A program made the position numbers and the translations under genes. The notes under the pieces were generated by a model, which was not told the origin of the DNA, did not search any database, and saw only the letters and a list, made by a program, of their open reading frames with translations. Of a stretch of DNA of 64,000 nt, positions 11,471 to 19,651 are shown in pieces (the stretch's first letter is position 1; every line of letters starts with the position of its first letter). This stretch comes from Amycolatopsis sp. A133 (lineage in GTDB: Bacteria; Actinomycetota; Actinomycetes; Mycobacteriales; Pseudonocardiaceae). The DNA is taken from NCBI RefSeq assembly GCF_031082405.1, contig NZ_JAVHJU010000057.1, positions 124,001 to 188,000 on the forward strand, read 5' to 3'.

Positions 11471-12319
11471 GTGATCGATGTGGCGCGGCAGACCTGGCGA
11501 CTTCTCGAGCCCTACCACGGGATGATCTATTTCGCCCCGGAAGCCACTGCCGCGTATGGGGAACTCGGTCTCCGCGGCCGCGCCGGCTACTTCGCGTCGA
11601 GGTCGGCGGCGCTCGGCGTGGTTCCCGCGCCGGTCGTGGTCGCCACCTTTTACAACTTCAACCCGGTCCTCGTCGCGGAGTCGCTCGACGGCGTCTGGTC
11701 CGTGACCGACCCGGCCGCTGTCCTCGCCGCCCGCTACGCCGCGGCCGACCAGGCCTTGCGTGGCACACTGGGCGACGCGATCACCTCACCCGAGCTGCGC
11801 CGAGCCGCCACTCTCCTGCGTGCGGCCGCCGAGGCGGTCGCCGGCGACGTCGCCGGCCGCCCCCTGTTCGCGGCCCACACGGCCCTTCCGTGGCCCACCG
11901 AGCCCCATCTGGTTCTTTGGCACGCGCAGACCCTGCTTCGGGAGTACCGCGGCGACGCACACGTCGCCGCCCTGTCGACGGCCGGCTTGAGCGGCATCGA
12001 AGCCCTCGTCACCCACGCCGCGTCCGGTGCCGTTCCCGCCGAGACCCTGCGCACTTCACGGGCGTGGACCGAGGCCGACTGGAGTGCGGCCGTCAGCGGC
12101 CTCCGTGCGCGGGGCTGGCTCATCGAAGACGCCGACCTGACGTTCACACCCGACGGTGCGGCCCGCCGAGCGGAAATCGAGAAGGCGACCGACGAGCGCA
12201 GCGTGCGTCCCTACGCGCATATCGGCGAGTCCGCCTGCGTCGAACTGCAGGCCCTGGTGCGTCCGTTCAGCCGGGCGCTCACCGAGAAGCTGATGCCGTG
12301 GGCGCTCTCGAGGCAGTAG
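11471..12319 (+). CDS. SCO6745-like helix-turn-helix family protein
   Basis: A 282-residue protein resembling the actinomycete SCO6745 family (winged-helix, HTH_67-type) from its opening ARQTWRLLEPYHGMIYFAPEA and the all-helical middle. Most members lack an assigned function. The C-terminal third (DWSAAVSGLRARGWLIEDADLTFTPDGAARRAEIE) looks like a winged-helix segment. The GTG start was chosen because TATGTT lies exactly six bases upstream and because the preceding 48 in-frame codons do not look coded. No signal peptide or membrane segment. Confidence 0.8.
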   Translation: MIDVARQTWRLLEPYHGMIYFAPEATAAYGELGLRGRAGYFASRSAALGVVPAPVVVATFYNFNPVLVAESLDGVWSVTDPAAVLAARYAAADQALRGTLGDAITSPELRRAATLLRAAAEAVAGDVAGRPLFAAHTALPWPTEPHLVLWHAQTLLREYRGDAHVAALSTAGLSGIEALVTHAASGAVPAETLRTSRAWTEADWSAAVSGLRARGWLIEDADLTFTPDGAARRAEIEKATDERSVRPYAHIGESACVELQALVRPFSRALTEKLMPWALSRQ

Positions 12320-12332
12320 CGGCACGGGGACG

Positions 12333-12431
12333 TCACTGCCAGCGAGACACCACCGCGATCCCGCCGACCAGCGCCACCAGGGGAAGCCACAACAAGGCGG
12401 CCTCGGGCAGCCAGGACCTCGACGACGTCAT
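12333..12431 (-). CDS. Small single-pass membrane peptide (32 aa)
   Basis: A short reading frame, MTSSRSWLPEAALLWLPLVA and onward to VVSRWQ, with one clear hydrophobic segment (about residues 12-27) flanked by charged ends. It follows the TetR gene on the same strand 53 bp downstream. GGAGG precedes the ATG but only one base away. I do not recognise it; the coding call rests on the membrane-like composition. Confidence 0.4.
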   Translation of the reverse strand: MTSSRSWLPEAALLWLPLVALVGGIAVVSRWQ

Positions 12432-12484
12432 GCCTCCAGTACGCCGGGACGGCCGCCGCGGTTGTCCGGTGCGGATCGCGCGAG

Positions 12485-13063
12485 CTATCCGTCCGAGTGC
12501 GGCCGGCGCAGTCCGTCCAGCACGAGGGTGATGACGTCGTCGGCTTCGGCTCGCCAACCGGGGCGGTCATGGGCCGCGCCGATGCCGTGCAGCGCCATCA
12601 TGACGGCGCCGGCGTCCACGTCGTCGCGGACGGCGCCTTCCTTCACGGCTGCGGCCACCAGGTCGGTGACCGCCTGCTCAAGCGCCCGGCTGCCCTCGGC
12701 GAGGGCACTGGAGCGATCGGCCATGAGCGTGGCCAGCGTCCGGGCGAGGCCCTGATGGGCGTCCATGTGGTCGACCATGCCGCGGAGGAAGGTCGCCAAC
12801 GCCTCCGCCGCGGGCAGCGTGGCCTGGAGCCGGCGGGCGCGGTCGCACAGCGTGGCGACCTCCCCGTGGTAGACCGCCTCGGCCAGCGCCTGCCGGGTGG
12901 GGAAGTGGCGGTACAGCGTGCCGGTGCCCACCCCGGCCAAGCGGGCGAAGTCATCGAAGCGCAGGTCGAAGAAGTCGCCGGCGGCGGCGACCTCCCGTGC
13001 GGTGGCGAGCAGGGCCTCGCGCTTGCGCTGGGCGTCGGCCCGCAGCGGCTTGTCGGCGGTCAT
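12485..13063 (-). CDS. TetR family repressor
   Basis: A 192-residue TetR-family regulator with the N-terminal DNA-binding domain (RLAGVGTGTLYRHFPTRQALAEAVY, residues about 42-66) and an all-helical ligand domain. The ATG has GAGGTAGCGC upstream. It is divergent from the ketopantoate-reductase-like gene, and the gap contains two matching 15-bp palindromes overlapping that gene's promoter. It most likely represses itself and that gene. Confidence 0.93.
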   Translation of the reverse strand: MTADKPLRADAQRKREALLATAREVAAAGDFFDLRFDDFARLAGVGTGTLYRHFPTRQALAEAVYHGEVATLCDRARRLQATLPAAEALATFLRGMVDHMDAHQGLARTLATLMADRSSALAEGSRALEQAVTDLVAAAVKEGAVRDDVDAGAVMMALHGIGAAHDRPGWRAEADDVITLVLDGLRRPHSDG

Positions 13064-13077
13064 GCGCTACCTCATCG

Positions 13078-13126
13078 TTGACAAATGGAGATGACCTCCA
13101 TATTTTGAAAGTGGAGATGATCTCCA
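13078..13126 (+). promoter_or_regulatory. Strong promoter with two 15-bp TetR-type operators
   Basis: TTGACA (13078-13083), a 17-bp spacer and TATTTT (13101-13106) make an unusually good sigma-70 promoter for this genome. TGGAGATGACCTCCA fills most of the spacer (13086-13100) and TGGAGATGATCTCCA follows the -10 (13112-13126); the two differ at one base, with centres 26 bp apart. The neighbouring TetR protein is the obvious ligand. Confidence 0.85.
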
Positions 13127-13153
13127 GATCGATCGTACCCCACGAGGTGCAGT

Positions 13154-14119
13154 GTGAAGATCCTGATGTTCGGCCGAGGCGTGATCGCCACCATCTACGG
13201 CTGGGCCCTGCAAAAGGCGGGACATGACGTCGAGTTCTACGTCCGCCCGGGCCGCGCGGCGACGTACGGGGAAGCGATCGGCCTCGACCTGTTCGATATG
13301 CGGCGGCGCGTGTGGGGGCAGCGCGTCGTCGAGCAGTGGCCGGTGCGCTACCGCGAGGCGCTGGCGCCGGACCACGACTTCGACCTGATCGTGCTCAGCG
13401 TGCCGCACCACCGCCTCGCGGAGGCGACGGCCTTCCTGGCCCCGCGGGTCGGCCAGGCCACGGTGCTGGTCTTCGGCAACATCTGGACCGAGCCGCGGGC
13501 CGCGGTCGGCGCGCTCCCGCTCGACCGGATCGCCTGGGGCTTTCCCCAGGCCGGCGGCGGTTTCGGCGCGGACGGCGTGCTCCGTGGGGGGATATTGCCG
13601 TCGGTCGTCTTCGGCACCCTCGGCCCACCCCCGACCGACCGGGAACGGGCCGTGCGTCAGGCGTTTCGCGAGGCCGGGTTCCGGCTCAAGGAGCGGCCTG
13701 ACTTACGCGGCTGGCTGTGGGTCCATTTTGTGTCGGATGCCGGCCTGTTCTCGCAGGGCTTGAGGCTGGGTTCCCTGTCCGAGCTGGCCGGGTCGACGAG
13801 CGGCTTCCGCGAGGCGCTGCTGACCGGCCGCGAGCTGCTGCCGCTCCTCGAGGCGCGCGGCATCGACCTGCGACGTCACCGGGGCGGTGTGCTGCTGTTC
13901 CGGGCGCCCACCTGGCTGATGGCGCCCGTGCTTGCCTGGCTGACTGCTCATGTCACGCCGCTGCGGGTGAATTTCGAGGCGCACTCCGACCCCGACGCCG
14001 AGGAGCCGCGGGAGATCTGCCGGGACACCCTCGCCGAAGCACGACGGCTGGGTGTTGCGGTACCACGACTGGAAGCGGCGGAACCGAACTTCGCCCGTGG
14101 GGGAACGGGTCGAGTCTGA
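13154..14119 (+). CDS. Ketopantoate reductase-like (ApbA/PanE) dehydrogenase
   Basis: A 321-residue NAD(P)-binding protein of the ApbA/PanE fold. The Rossmann start MKILMFGRGVIATIYGWALQ has the G-x-G-x-x-x of the nucleotide site, and the C-terminal helical domain follows from about residue 175. Tight TetR control and the distance from pantothenate genes argue for a catabolic or detoxifying role rather than coenzyme A synthesis. GTG start with GAGGTG upstream. The true substrate is not evident. Confidence 0.85.
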   Translation: MKILMFGRGVIATIYGWALQKAGHDVEFYVRPGRAATYGEAIGLDLFDMRRRVWGQRVVEQWPVRYREALAPDHDFDLIVLSVPHHRLAEATAFLAPRVGQATVLVFGNIWTEPRAAVGALPLDRIAWGFPQAGGGFGADGVLRGGILPSVVFGTLGPPPTDRERAVRQAFREAGFRLKERPDLRGWLWVHFVSDAGLFSQGLRLGSLSELAGSTSGFREALLTGRELLPLLEARGIDLRRHRGGVLLFRAPTWLMAPVLAWLTAHVTPLRVNFEAHSDPDAEEPREICRDTLAEARRLGVAVPRLEAAEPNFARGGTGRV

Positions 14120-14149
14120 AAACCTCATCGCGGCTGAAGCGCAGATCGG

Positions 14150-14155
14150 TACTGT
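14150..14155 (+). promoter_or_regulatory. -10 box of a leaderless promoter
   Basis: TACTGT ends six bases before the GTG at 14162. No ribosome-binding site is visible before that start. Confidence 0.5.
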
Positions 14156-14161
14156 CTGCCG

Positions 14162-14731
14162 GTGGGGTTCACCGAGCGGGCGCGCAGGGTGCGTGATGGG
14201 CGGCTGGCGCACGGCCGGCGGGTCGCGGCGTTGTGTTCGTGTGTGGGCCTGTACCACCCGATCGGCCACCGGGCGACGTTGAGCTTCCTCGGTGAGCTGG
14301 CCGGGCGGTATCAGCACCACGAATCGGCTCTGCTGCGGGCGCTCGAGGCGTTGGAGGCCAGTCGCGCGGTGTGGCGTGAGGAGGTCGCTTCGTACGCCAA
14401 CGCACGCGTGAAGCAGAAGCGACTCGGCCGGCGGGTGCCCTCGCCCGGCGATCCGCCGCCGAGCCGGATGGGCGGGCACTGGTACGCCTCGGACCCGGAC
14501 GTGTCGCGTCGTGCGGCGCTGCACGCGCTGAAACTGTGGGAGCGGGACCTGCCGCCGGACTCGGTGGACCAAGAGGTGCGGTCCGTCGTGCGATGCTGCA
14601 TCGCCACCGGCGGCCGGTTGACGGACGAACAGCTGGACCTCGTTTCGCGCCGGCGGTTGCCGGGCGAGGCCGAGGGGGTTCGCTGGCCGATCACACTCGT
14701 GGTGTCCGCCGGTGGTGCGGTCCGCGCGTGA
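14162..14731 (+). CDS. Hypothetical protein (189 aa)
   Basis: I do not recognise this protein. It is 189 residues, basic, without signal peptide or membrane segment, and has a helical, charged middle (HESALLRALEALEASRAVWREEV). Coding is supported by codon bias and by a leaderless promoter signature six bases before the GTG. It ends 44 bp before the convergent SRPBCC gene. Confidence 0.6.
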   Translation: MGFTERARRVRDGRLAHGRRVAALCSCVGLYHPIGHRATLSFLGELAGRYQHHESALLRALEALEASRAVWREEVASYANARVKQKRLGRRVPSPGDPPPSRMGGHWYASDPDVSRRAALHALKLWERDLPPDSVDQEVRSVVRCCIATGGRLTDEQLDLVSRRRLPGEAEGVRWPITLVVSAGGAVRA

Positions 14732-14775
14732 CTCCGCGACCGGTTCGCGTTCCGGAACGGCACCGCTGGACGCCG

Positions 14776-15276
14776 TCAGGGCTGGGGGGACAACTCGTCG
14801 AAGTAGGATTTCATCGCGGGGTAGTAGTCGCCGAAGTTCGGTCGGGGTGAGCCGTCACGTGCGGCTGTGAGCATGTCGAGGTAGTACTCCCAGCCGGGGC
14901 CGACCTCGCCCGCTCGGTCCTCGGTGTCGAGATGCTGTACGAGCCGCAGTTCGGTCGAACCGTTCGCCTCGGACAACAGCAGTTCCATCCGCCAGGTCCC
15001 GGACTCGTCGGTCATCGACACGGCCAGCCGCCGGAGCGGCTCACACGCGTCGATGCGCAGATCGCACCACGGTGCCTGATCCTCGAACGCCAGCTGCACT
15101 TTGATCGTCCGGCCGGGTGCGGCCTCACCTTCCCACGGACCGAACCAGCGGGCGGTGCGCTCGGGTTCGGTGAGACTGGCCCAGACGTCCTCGGCGGGTG
15201 CGCGGAACGTCCGGCTCAGGACGAGATCGCTTCCGGTGCCGGTGCGGAACAGCCGGCCGGTCGGGGGGCGGTTCAT
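14776..15276 (-). CDS. SRPBCC (AHSA1-like) domain protein
   Basis: A 166-residue START/Bet v1-fold protein of the AHSA1 branch (TFRAPAEDVWASLTEPERTARWFGPWEGEAAPG, ending in WEYYLDMLTAARDG). These are small-molecule-binding proteins common in actinomycetes and often paired with an ArsR regulator. Here the ArsR gene lies directly upstream and the two overlap by four bases (ATGA). Confidence 0.9.
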   Translation of the reverse strand: MNRPPTGRLFRTGTGSDLVLSRTFRAPAEDVWASLTEPERTARWFGPWEGEAAPGRTIKVQLAFEDQAPWCDLRIDACEPLRRLAVSMTDESGTWRMELLLSEANGSTELRLVQHLDTEDRAGEVGPGWEYYLDMLTAARDGSPRPNFGDYYPAMKSYFDELSPQP

Positions 15277-15626
15277 GCCGTGGTTTCCTTACGTCGGTCG
15301 TCCGCGCGGTGGGCGCGGCGGGTGCGGTAGACCTCTGTGGTCAGCGCGTCGAGGCGGTGTTCCCAGCCGGAAGGTTGCAGGAACTGGGTGAGCCACGTGG
15401 CGAGCTCGGTGAACTGCTCGGCGTCGAGTGCGTAGAACCGTTGCCTGCCCACAAGTTCGTCGCGAATCAGCCCGCTCTGCCGGAGGACGCGCAAGTGGCG
15501 GCTCACGGCGGGCCTGCTGATCACGAAGTGCTCGGCGATCTCGCCTGCGGACATCCGCCCGTCACGCAGCATCACCAGAATTTTCCGTCGCACAGGGTCC
15601 GCGATCGCGCCGGCCACCTCGTCCAC
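15273..15626 (-). CDS. ArsR family regulator paired with SRPBCC protein
   Basis: A 117-residue winged-helix regulator (VDEVAGAIADPVRRKILVML, then AGEIAEHFVISRPAVSRHLRVL). No metal-binding CxC motif is seen, so it belongs to the non-metal group of the family. The GTG start at 15626 is set by a leaderless promoter: TACGCT ends six bases upstream. An upstream ATG at 15644 would place the operator inside the coding region. It is translationally coupled to the SRPBCC gene. Confidence 0.9.
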   Translation of the reverse strand: MDEVAGAIADPVRRKILVMLRDGRMSAGEIAEHFVISRPAVSRHLRVLRQSGLIRDELVGRQRFYALDAEQFTELATWLTQFLQPSGWEHRLDALTTEVYRTRRAHRADDRRKETTA

Positions 15627-15632
15627 CCAAGA

Positions 15633-15653
15633 AGCGTAACACATCGGTTACGC
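15633..15653 (-). promoter_or_regulatory. ArsR autoregulatory promoter with operator over the -10
   Basis: GCGTAAC at 15634-15640 and GTTACGC at 15647-15653 form a 7-bp inverted repeat with a six-base spacer. It overlaps the minus-strand -10 TACGCT (15633-15638) six bases before the ArsR start codon. Binding here would block polymerase, giving negative autoregulation. Confidence 0.75.
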
Positions 15654-15695
15654 ATCAGAAGTGCCCGGCCAGGGACGCCTGGTAGTGGAAAGCGG

Positions 15696-16304
15696 TCATG
15701 ATGACGCCGTGGGCCCGGTCAGGCAGTGCTGGACCAGGGGACCGAACCTTTCGACCAGTTCGTCGACGGAGCAGGACGCGATCGGTTCGATCCGCATGAT
15801 GTACCGCGCCACCGTGAGACCGAGGATCTGGACGTTGACCATGGCGGCCCGCAGCGCGGCGTCCGGCGTGCCGAGCAGCAAGGCCAGGCGGTCGGTGATC
15901 TCGCGGTCGATGAACTCGCGCAGCAGCTCCTGGGACTGGGCGTCGGTCGGTGCCGATCTGGTCAGCATCACCAGGGGGGTGCGGCCGGACTTGTCGAGGT
16001 TCTCCACCAGGGTCCGGACGATGCGCTCGCCGATGGTGTCGAGGCCGCCGGCGAAGATCGACTCGATGGCCGGGGGGACGTTGCCGGACATCTCGACCGC
16101 GGCGCCGAACAGGCCCTGCTTGGTGCCGAAGAAGTAGAACACCATCGCCGGATCGACCCCCGCCGCGGTGGCGATCGCGCGCACGGTCGTGGCGCCGTAA
16201 CCGTGCTCGCCGAACAGTTCCCGCGCGGTCCGGAGAATCCGTTGTTTGCTCTCCGCGCCGGACCGCCAGCGTCCGGGGCGGCCGTGGGTGCCGTCTTCCG
16301 TCAT
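15696..16304 (-). CDS. TetR family regulator of the adjacent FAD monooxygenase
   Basis: A 202-residue TetR-type regulator. The DNA-binding domain is SKQRILRTARELFGEHGYGATTVRAIATAAGVDPAMVFYFFGTKQGLF, and the C-terminal domain resembles the TetR_C_33-like group (FIDREITDRLALLLGTPDAALRAAM). ATG at 16304 chosen; an in-frame GTG two codons earlier is possible. It is divergent from the monooxygenase gene, with TTCTTCAyCA-type sites between them. Confidence 0.92.
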   Translation of the reverse strand: MTEDGTHGRPGRWRSGAESKQRILRTARELFGEHGYGATTVRAIATAAGVDPAMVFYFFGTKQGLFGAAVEMSGNVPPAIESIFAGGLDTIGERIVRTLVENLDKSGRTPLVMLTRSAPTDAQSQELLREFIDREITDRLALLLGTPDAALRAAMVNVQILGLTVARYIMRIEPIASCSVDELVERFGPLVQHCLTGPTASS

Positions 16305-16371
16305 GACCACCGAAGCTTAACACCCTTTCTTCATCGGTCGGTGGAGTTTTGCACGGACCCGCCGTAGCGTG

Positions 16372-16393
16372 TTCTTCATCAGGTGGTGAAGAA
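16372..16393. promoter_or_regulatory. 22-bp TetR-type operator
   Basis: TTCTTCATCA at 16372-16381 mirrors TGGTGAAGAA at 16384-16393 with one mismatch. A second half-site, CACCCTTTCTTCATC (16321-16335), lies closer to the TetR gene. A -10-like TAGCGT (16365-16370) precedes the operator, so it overlaps the start of monooxygenase transcription. Confidence 0.65.
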
Positions 16394-16404
16394 AGGGTGA
16401 GGAC

Positions 16405-17538
16405 ATGAGGGTGATCGTGATCGGCGCCGGTCTCGGTGGGCTGACGCTGGCCCACGGGCTCCGCCGGGCGGGCGTCGACGTCGCGGTGTACGAGCGGGAT
16501 GGCGCGCAGGGCCGTCCGCAGGGCGTGAGCCTGCACGTCGACGACCGGGGCGCCGCGGCGCTGCGGGCGTGCCTGCCCCCGGCGCACGCCGCGATGGCGG
16601 AGGCCACCATGGGAGGGCCGCGCGAGCAGACCCTGGTGCTGTCCGAGGTGGCGGGAGAGCTGACCGTCGTGGGTACCCGGCCGTCCGGCGGTGTGGCGGG
16701 CCGGGCGCGGCCCGGCCGCCAGGCTGACCGGCCGTTGCTCCGCGCGGTGCTGCTGACGGGACTGGACGACGTGGTCCGGTTCGGAGCGGAGTTCACGCGC
16801 TTCGAACCGCGCGCGGACGGCACGGTCCGGGCCTTCTTCGCCGACGGCGGCACGGACACCGGGGACGTCCTGGTCGGCGCGGACGGGATCGGTTCGGCGG
16901 TTCGCCGCCAGTACCTGCCGGACGTGCGGGTGGCCGACACGGGACGACGCATGATCATGGGCGCGACTCCGCTGCGAGCGGTGGCCGGCACCGGGTTGCC
17001 GGGCCTGGTCGGTGACAGCCCGGCCGCCGTGCAGGGGGGCGCCGCGATGATGGTGCTGGGCGTGTTGCGGTTCACCCGGCGGCCGGTGACCGCGCGGGAG
17101 GAACTGCTGCCCGCGCTGAGCTCCCGCGCTGTCGCCGACGCCGAGGACTACGTGATGTGGGCCTTGCCCGGCCCGCGAGAGCAGTCCGGCTCAGCGGCCA
17201 CGGTGTGGCGCCAGGCCCAGGACCTGGCCGCGGACCTGCACCCGACGTTGCGGCTGATCGTCGCCGAGGCCTGGCCGGACGTCACGGCCGCGCTCCGGAT
17301 CGGAACGATCCCGCCGATGCCCGCCTGGCCCGCCGGTCCGGTGACGGTCATCGGCGACGCCATCCACCTGGCCCCGGGTTTCGGTGGCAACCTGGCGATG
17401 CGGGACGCGCACCGCCTCGCCGAAGCGCTGGCCGAGGCGGACCGTGGCCGGCTCGGCCTGCTCGGCGCGATCGGCGCCCATGAAGAAACCATGCGCCGCA
17501 CCAGCTTCACGCCCGTCGCGGCGAAGGCAAGCGCATGA
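16405..17538 (+). CDS. FAD-dependent monooxygenase (aromatic hydroxylase fold)
   Basis: A 377-residue flavoprotein of the UbiH/PHBH type. FAD motifs are in order: MRVIVIGAGLGGLTLAHGLR (GxGxxG), DVLVGADGIGSAVRR (the DG motif), and VIGDAIHLAPGFGGNLAMRD (the GD motif). Such enzymes hydroxylate small aromatic or polyketide substrates with NAD(P)H and oxygen. TetR control suggests drug or xenobiotic inactivation. RBS GGGTGAGGAC. Its end overlaps the next gene by four bases (ATGA). Confidence 0.92.
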   Translation: MRVIVIGAGLGGLTLAHGLRRAGVDVAVYERDGAQGRPQGVSLHVDDRGAAALRACLPPAHAAMAEATMGGPREQTLVLSEVAGELTVVGTRPSGGVAGRARPGRQADRPLLRAVLLTGLDDVVRFGAEFTRFEPRADGTVRAFFADGGTDTGDVLVGADGIGSAVRRQYLPDVRVADTGRRMIMGATPLRAVAGTGLPGLVGDSPAAVQGGAAMMVLGVLRFTRRPVTAREELLPALSSRAVADAEDYVMWALPGPREQSGSAATVWRQAQDLAADLHPTLRLIVAEAWPDVTAALRIGTIPPMPAWPAGPVTVIGDAIHLAPGFGGNLAMRDAHRLAEALAEADRGRLGLLGAIGAHEETMRRTSFTPVAAKASA

Positions 17539-18152
17539 GCCTCGACGTGCTGACCCGGAAGTCCCTGTCGCTGTTCGACGCGGTGGGCGGCTGGCGCACG
17601 GTCGCCGAGGGCGTCGCGTCCCGGGTGGTGTTCCTGGTCGCCTACCTGCTGACCGGCCGGGTGTGGACCGCCGCGCTGATCGCCGTCGGCGGGGTGGCGG
17701 TGCTCGCGGTCGTGCGGGTGTGGACCGACCGGCGCTACTGGTCGGCGGCGATCGGGCTGGCCGTCGTCGGGGGCTCCGCCCTGCTGGCCGGGACCACCGG
17801 GCAGGCGATCGACTTCTACCTCCCGGCCGTGGTGATCCAGGCCGCGCAAGGGGCGGTCTTCCTGCTGTCGATGCTGGTGCGGTGGCCGGTGGTCGGGTTG
17901 GTGCTGGGGGCGGTGCGCCGCGACCGGTCCGGCTGGCGACACGACCCGGCAGCGCGACGGCGCTACCAGCTGTGCACGGCGGTGTTCGTGGTGAAGTGCA
18001 CCATCGCGACGGCGGTGCAGATGCCGCTGTACGTGGCCGGGCAGACCACCGCGCTCGGCATCGCCGCCACGTTGCTGGGCGGGGCGCCCTCAGCGGGCGT
18101 CTGCCTCTACCTGTGCTGGCGGATACTCCGCGAAGGCCCACAGACCCGCTAG
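17535..18152 (+). CDS. DUF3159-type integral membrane protein
   Basis: A 205-residue membrane protein with about five or six hydrophobic segments (for example VVFLVAYLLTGRVWTAALIAV and FLLSMLVRWPVVGLVLGAV). It matches the actinomycete DUF3159 family, whose function is unknown. It overlaps the monooxygenase stop by four bases, so it belongs to that TetR-controlled operon. Confidence 0.82.
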   Translation: MSLDVLTRKSLSLFDAVGGWRTVAEGVASRVVFLVAYLLTGRVWTAALIAVGGVAVLAVVRVWTDRRYWSAAIGLAVVGGSALLAGTTGQAIDFYLPAVVIQAAQGAVFLLSMLVRWPVVGLVLGAVRRDRSGWRHDPAARRRYQLCTAVFVVKCTIATAVQMPLYVAGQTTALGIAATLLGGAPSAGVCLYLCWRILREGPQTR

Positions 18153-18253
18153 TGCCCACACCGCGATCACCGCAGCAGGATGTGCCGCCACCCTCGAGAG
18201 ATCGGATCGTTACTCAACTCGGCAAGGGCTGGGACGTCTTGTGGATCGTGAGA

Positions 18254-19456
18254 ATGATCCGCATCGCCGGGCTCGGCCTGGGGGCCCTGCTGCTGGCTGC
18301 CTGCAGTGGACAGAGCGAGACCGTGGGGGCCGCGCTCCCGGCCGGAACCGCCGGAGGGACGGCGACGGCGCCCGGGGTACCGGCCGCGACGGTGGCGTTC
18401 GAGGGCGGGGACCAGCTGAGCCCGAAGGACCCGATCGTCGTCAAGGCTTCGGGCGGCACGTTGCAGGCGGTCACGGTCACGAACCCGCAGACCGGCAACG
18501 GCGTCGAAGGCGAGCTCTCGCCGGACAAGACGATGTGGACCAGCAAGGATCGCCTCCGGTACGGGGCCACCTATCAAGTGGCCGCCACCGCGGTGAACCA
18601 GGCGGGCGCGGCGACCGAGCAGCGCGGGGAAGTGCACACCCTCAAGCCGTCCGGGGTCGCCACTCCCGCGCTCTTCCAGGCGGCGTCGGGCGACTTCGGC
18701 GTCGGCCTGGTCATCGGCCTGAAGTTCGACCACGACATCGCCGACAAAGCCACGGTGGAGAAGTCCTTCAAGGTGACGTCCTCGCCCGCCCAGACCGGCG
18801 GCTGGTACTGGGTGGGCAAGCGCGAAGTGCACTTCCGGCCCAAGGAGTACTGGAAGGCCGGCTCGTCCGTGAAGCTCGAGACCACGACCTTCGGCCTGCC
18901 GATCGGGGGCGGCGTGTACGGCGGCCAGGACGTCTCGGCCACCTACAAGGTGCACGACTCCTGGGTCGCCAAGGCGGACGGCAAGACGCACCAGATCAAG
19001 GCGTTCCACAACGGTCAGCTGGTGAAGACCGCGCCGATCAGCATGGGGAAGACGGTCGACACCCCGCCGCGGGGCCCGACGCCGACCTTCACCGGCACGC
19101 ACACCGTGCTGGGCAAGGAGGACCACAAGATCATGGACTCCTGCAGCTACGGCGTGTGCGAGGGCGACCCCGGCTACTACAAGGCGCCGGAGAACTGGAA
19201 CGTCCGGATCTCGAACGACGGCGAGTACCTGCACGAGAACCTGAAGACGGTCGGCGTGCAGGGCAGCGACAACGTGTCCAACGGCTGCCTCAACATGAAC
19301 ACCGAGAACGCCAAGTGGTTCTTCGACACCTTCAACGTCGGCGACGTCGTCGAGGTGACCAACTCGGGCGGCCCGCAGCTGGCCATCAACAACGGCCACG
19401 GCGACTGGGCCATCGGCTGGACCGCCTGGCAGGCCGGCAGCGCCCTGCGCGGCTGA
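18254..19456 (+). CDS. L,D-transpeptidase lipoprotein (YkuD domain, Ig-like domains)
   Basis: A 400-residue lipoprotein. The signal ends LLLAAC with lipid-anchored Cys17. Two Ig-like domains (about 50-250) precede a YkuD catalytic domain (about 250-385), the arrangement of mycobacterial LdtMt2-like enzymes that make 3-3 peptidoglycan crosslinks. The active-site stretch reads HENLKTVGVQG, then NVSNGCLNM: the catalytic His and Cys are present, but the usual SHGC motif is SNGC. ATG 18254 is chosen for the lipobox; an in-frame GTG at 18248 and TTG at 18239 are alternatives, and no good ribosome site decides. Confidence 0.9.
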   Translation: MIRIAGLGLGALLLAACSGQSETVGAALPAGTAGGTATAPGVPAATVAFEGGDQLSPKDPIVVKASGGTLQAVTVTNPQTGNGVEGELSPDKTMWTSKDRLRYGATYQVAATAVNQAGAATEQRGEVHTLKPSGVATPALFQAASGDFGVGLVIGLKFDHDIADKATVEKSFKVTSSPAQTGGWYWVGKREVHFRPKEYWKAGSSVKLETTTFGLPIGGGVYGGQDVSATYKVHDSWVAKADGKTHQIKAFHNGQLVKTAPISMGKTVDTPPRGPTPTFTGTHTVLGKEDHKIMDSCSYGVCEGDPGYYKAPENWNVRISNDGEYLHENLKTVGVQGSDNVSNGCLNMNTENAKWFFDTFNVGDVVEVTNSGGPQLAINNGHGDWAIGWTAWQAGSALRG

Positions 19457-19651
19457 GTTCCGGAATCGGCGACGTGGCCGGGCGCGGGCGCTGGGCCACG
19501 CGGGCATGCTCGAGGAGACAGCCGGCTGGTGGTCCGTGCGGCCGGCTACCCGGGACGCCGCGGGGCGGTTGTTCCCGCCGTGCCGCGGGTGCTATACCGG
19601 CAGCGGCCCGGTGTCGCAACGGCGCGACGCCACGAGCGAGCGGAGTCTCTG

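Noticed and set aside
13154-14119. Housekeeping panE for pantothenate synthesis.
   Set aside because: Strict TetR operator control and absence of panB/panC context make a biosynthetic role unlikely.
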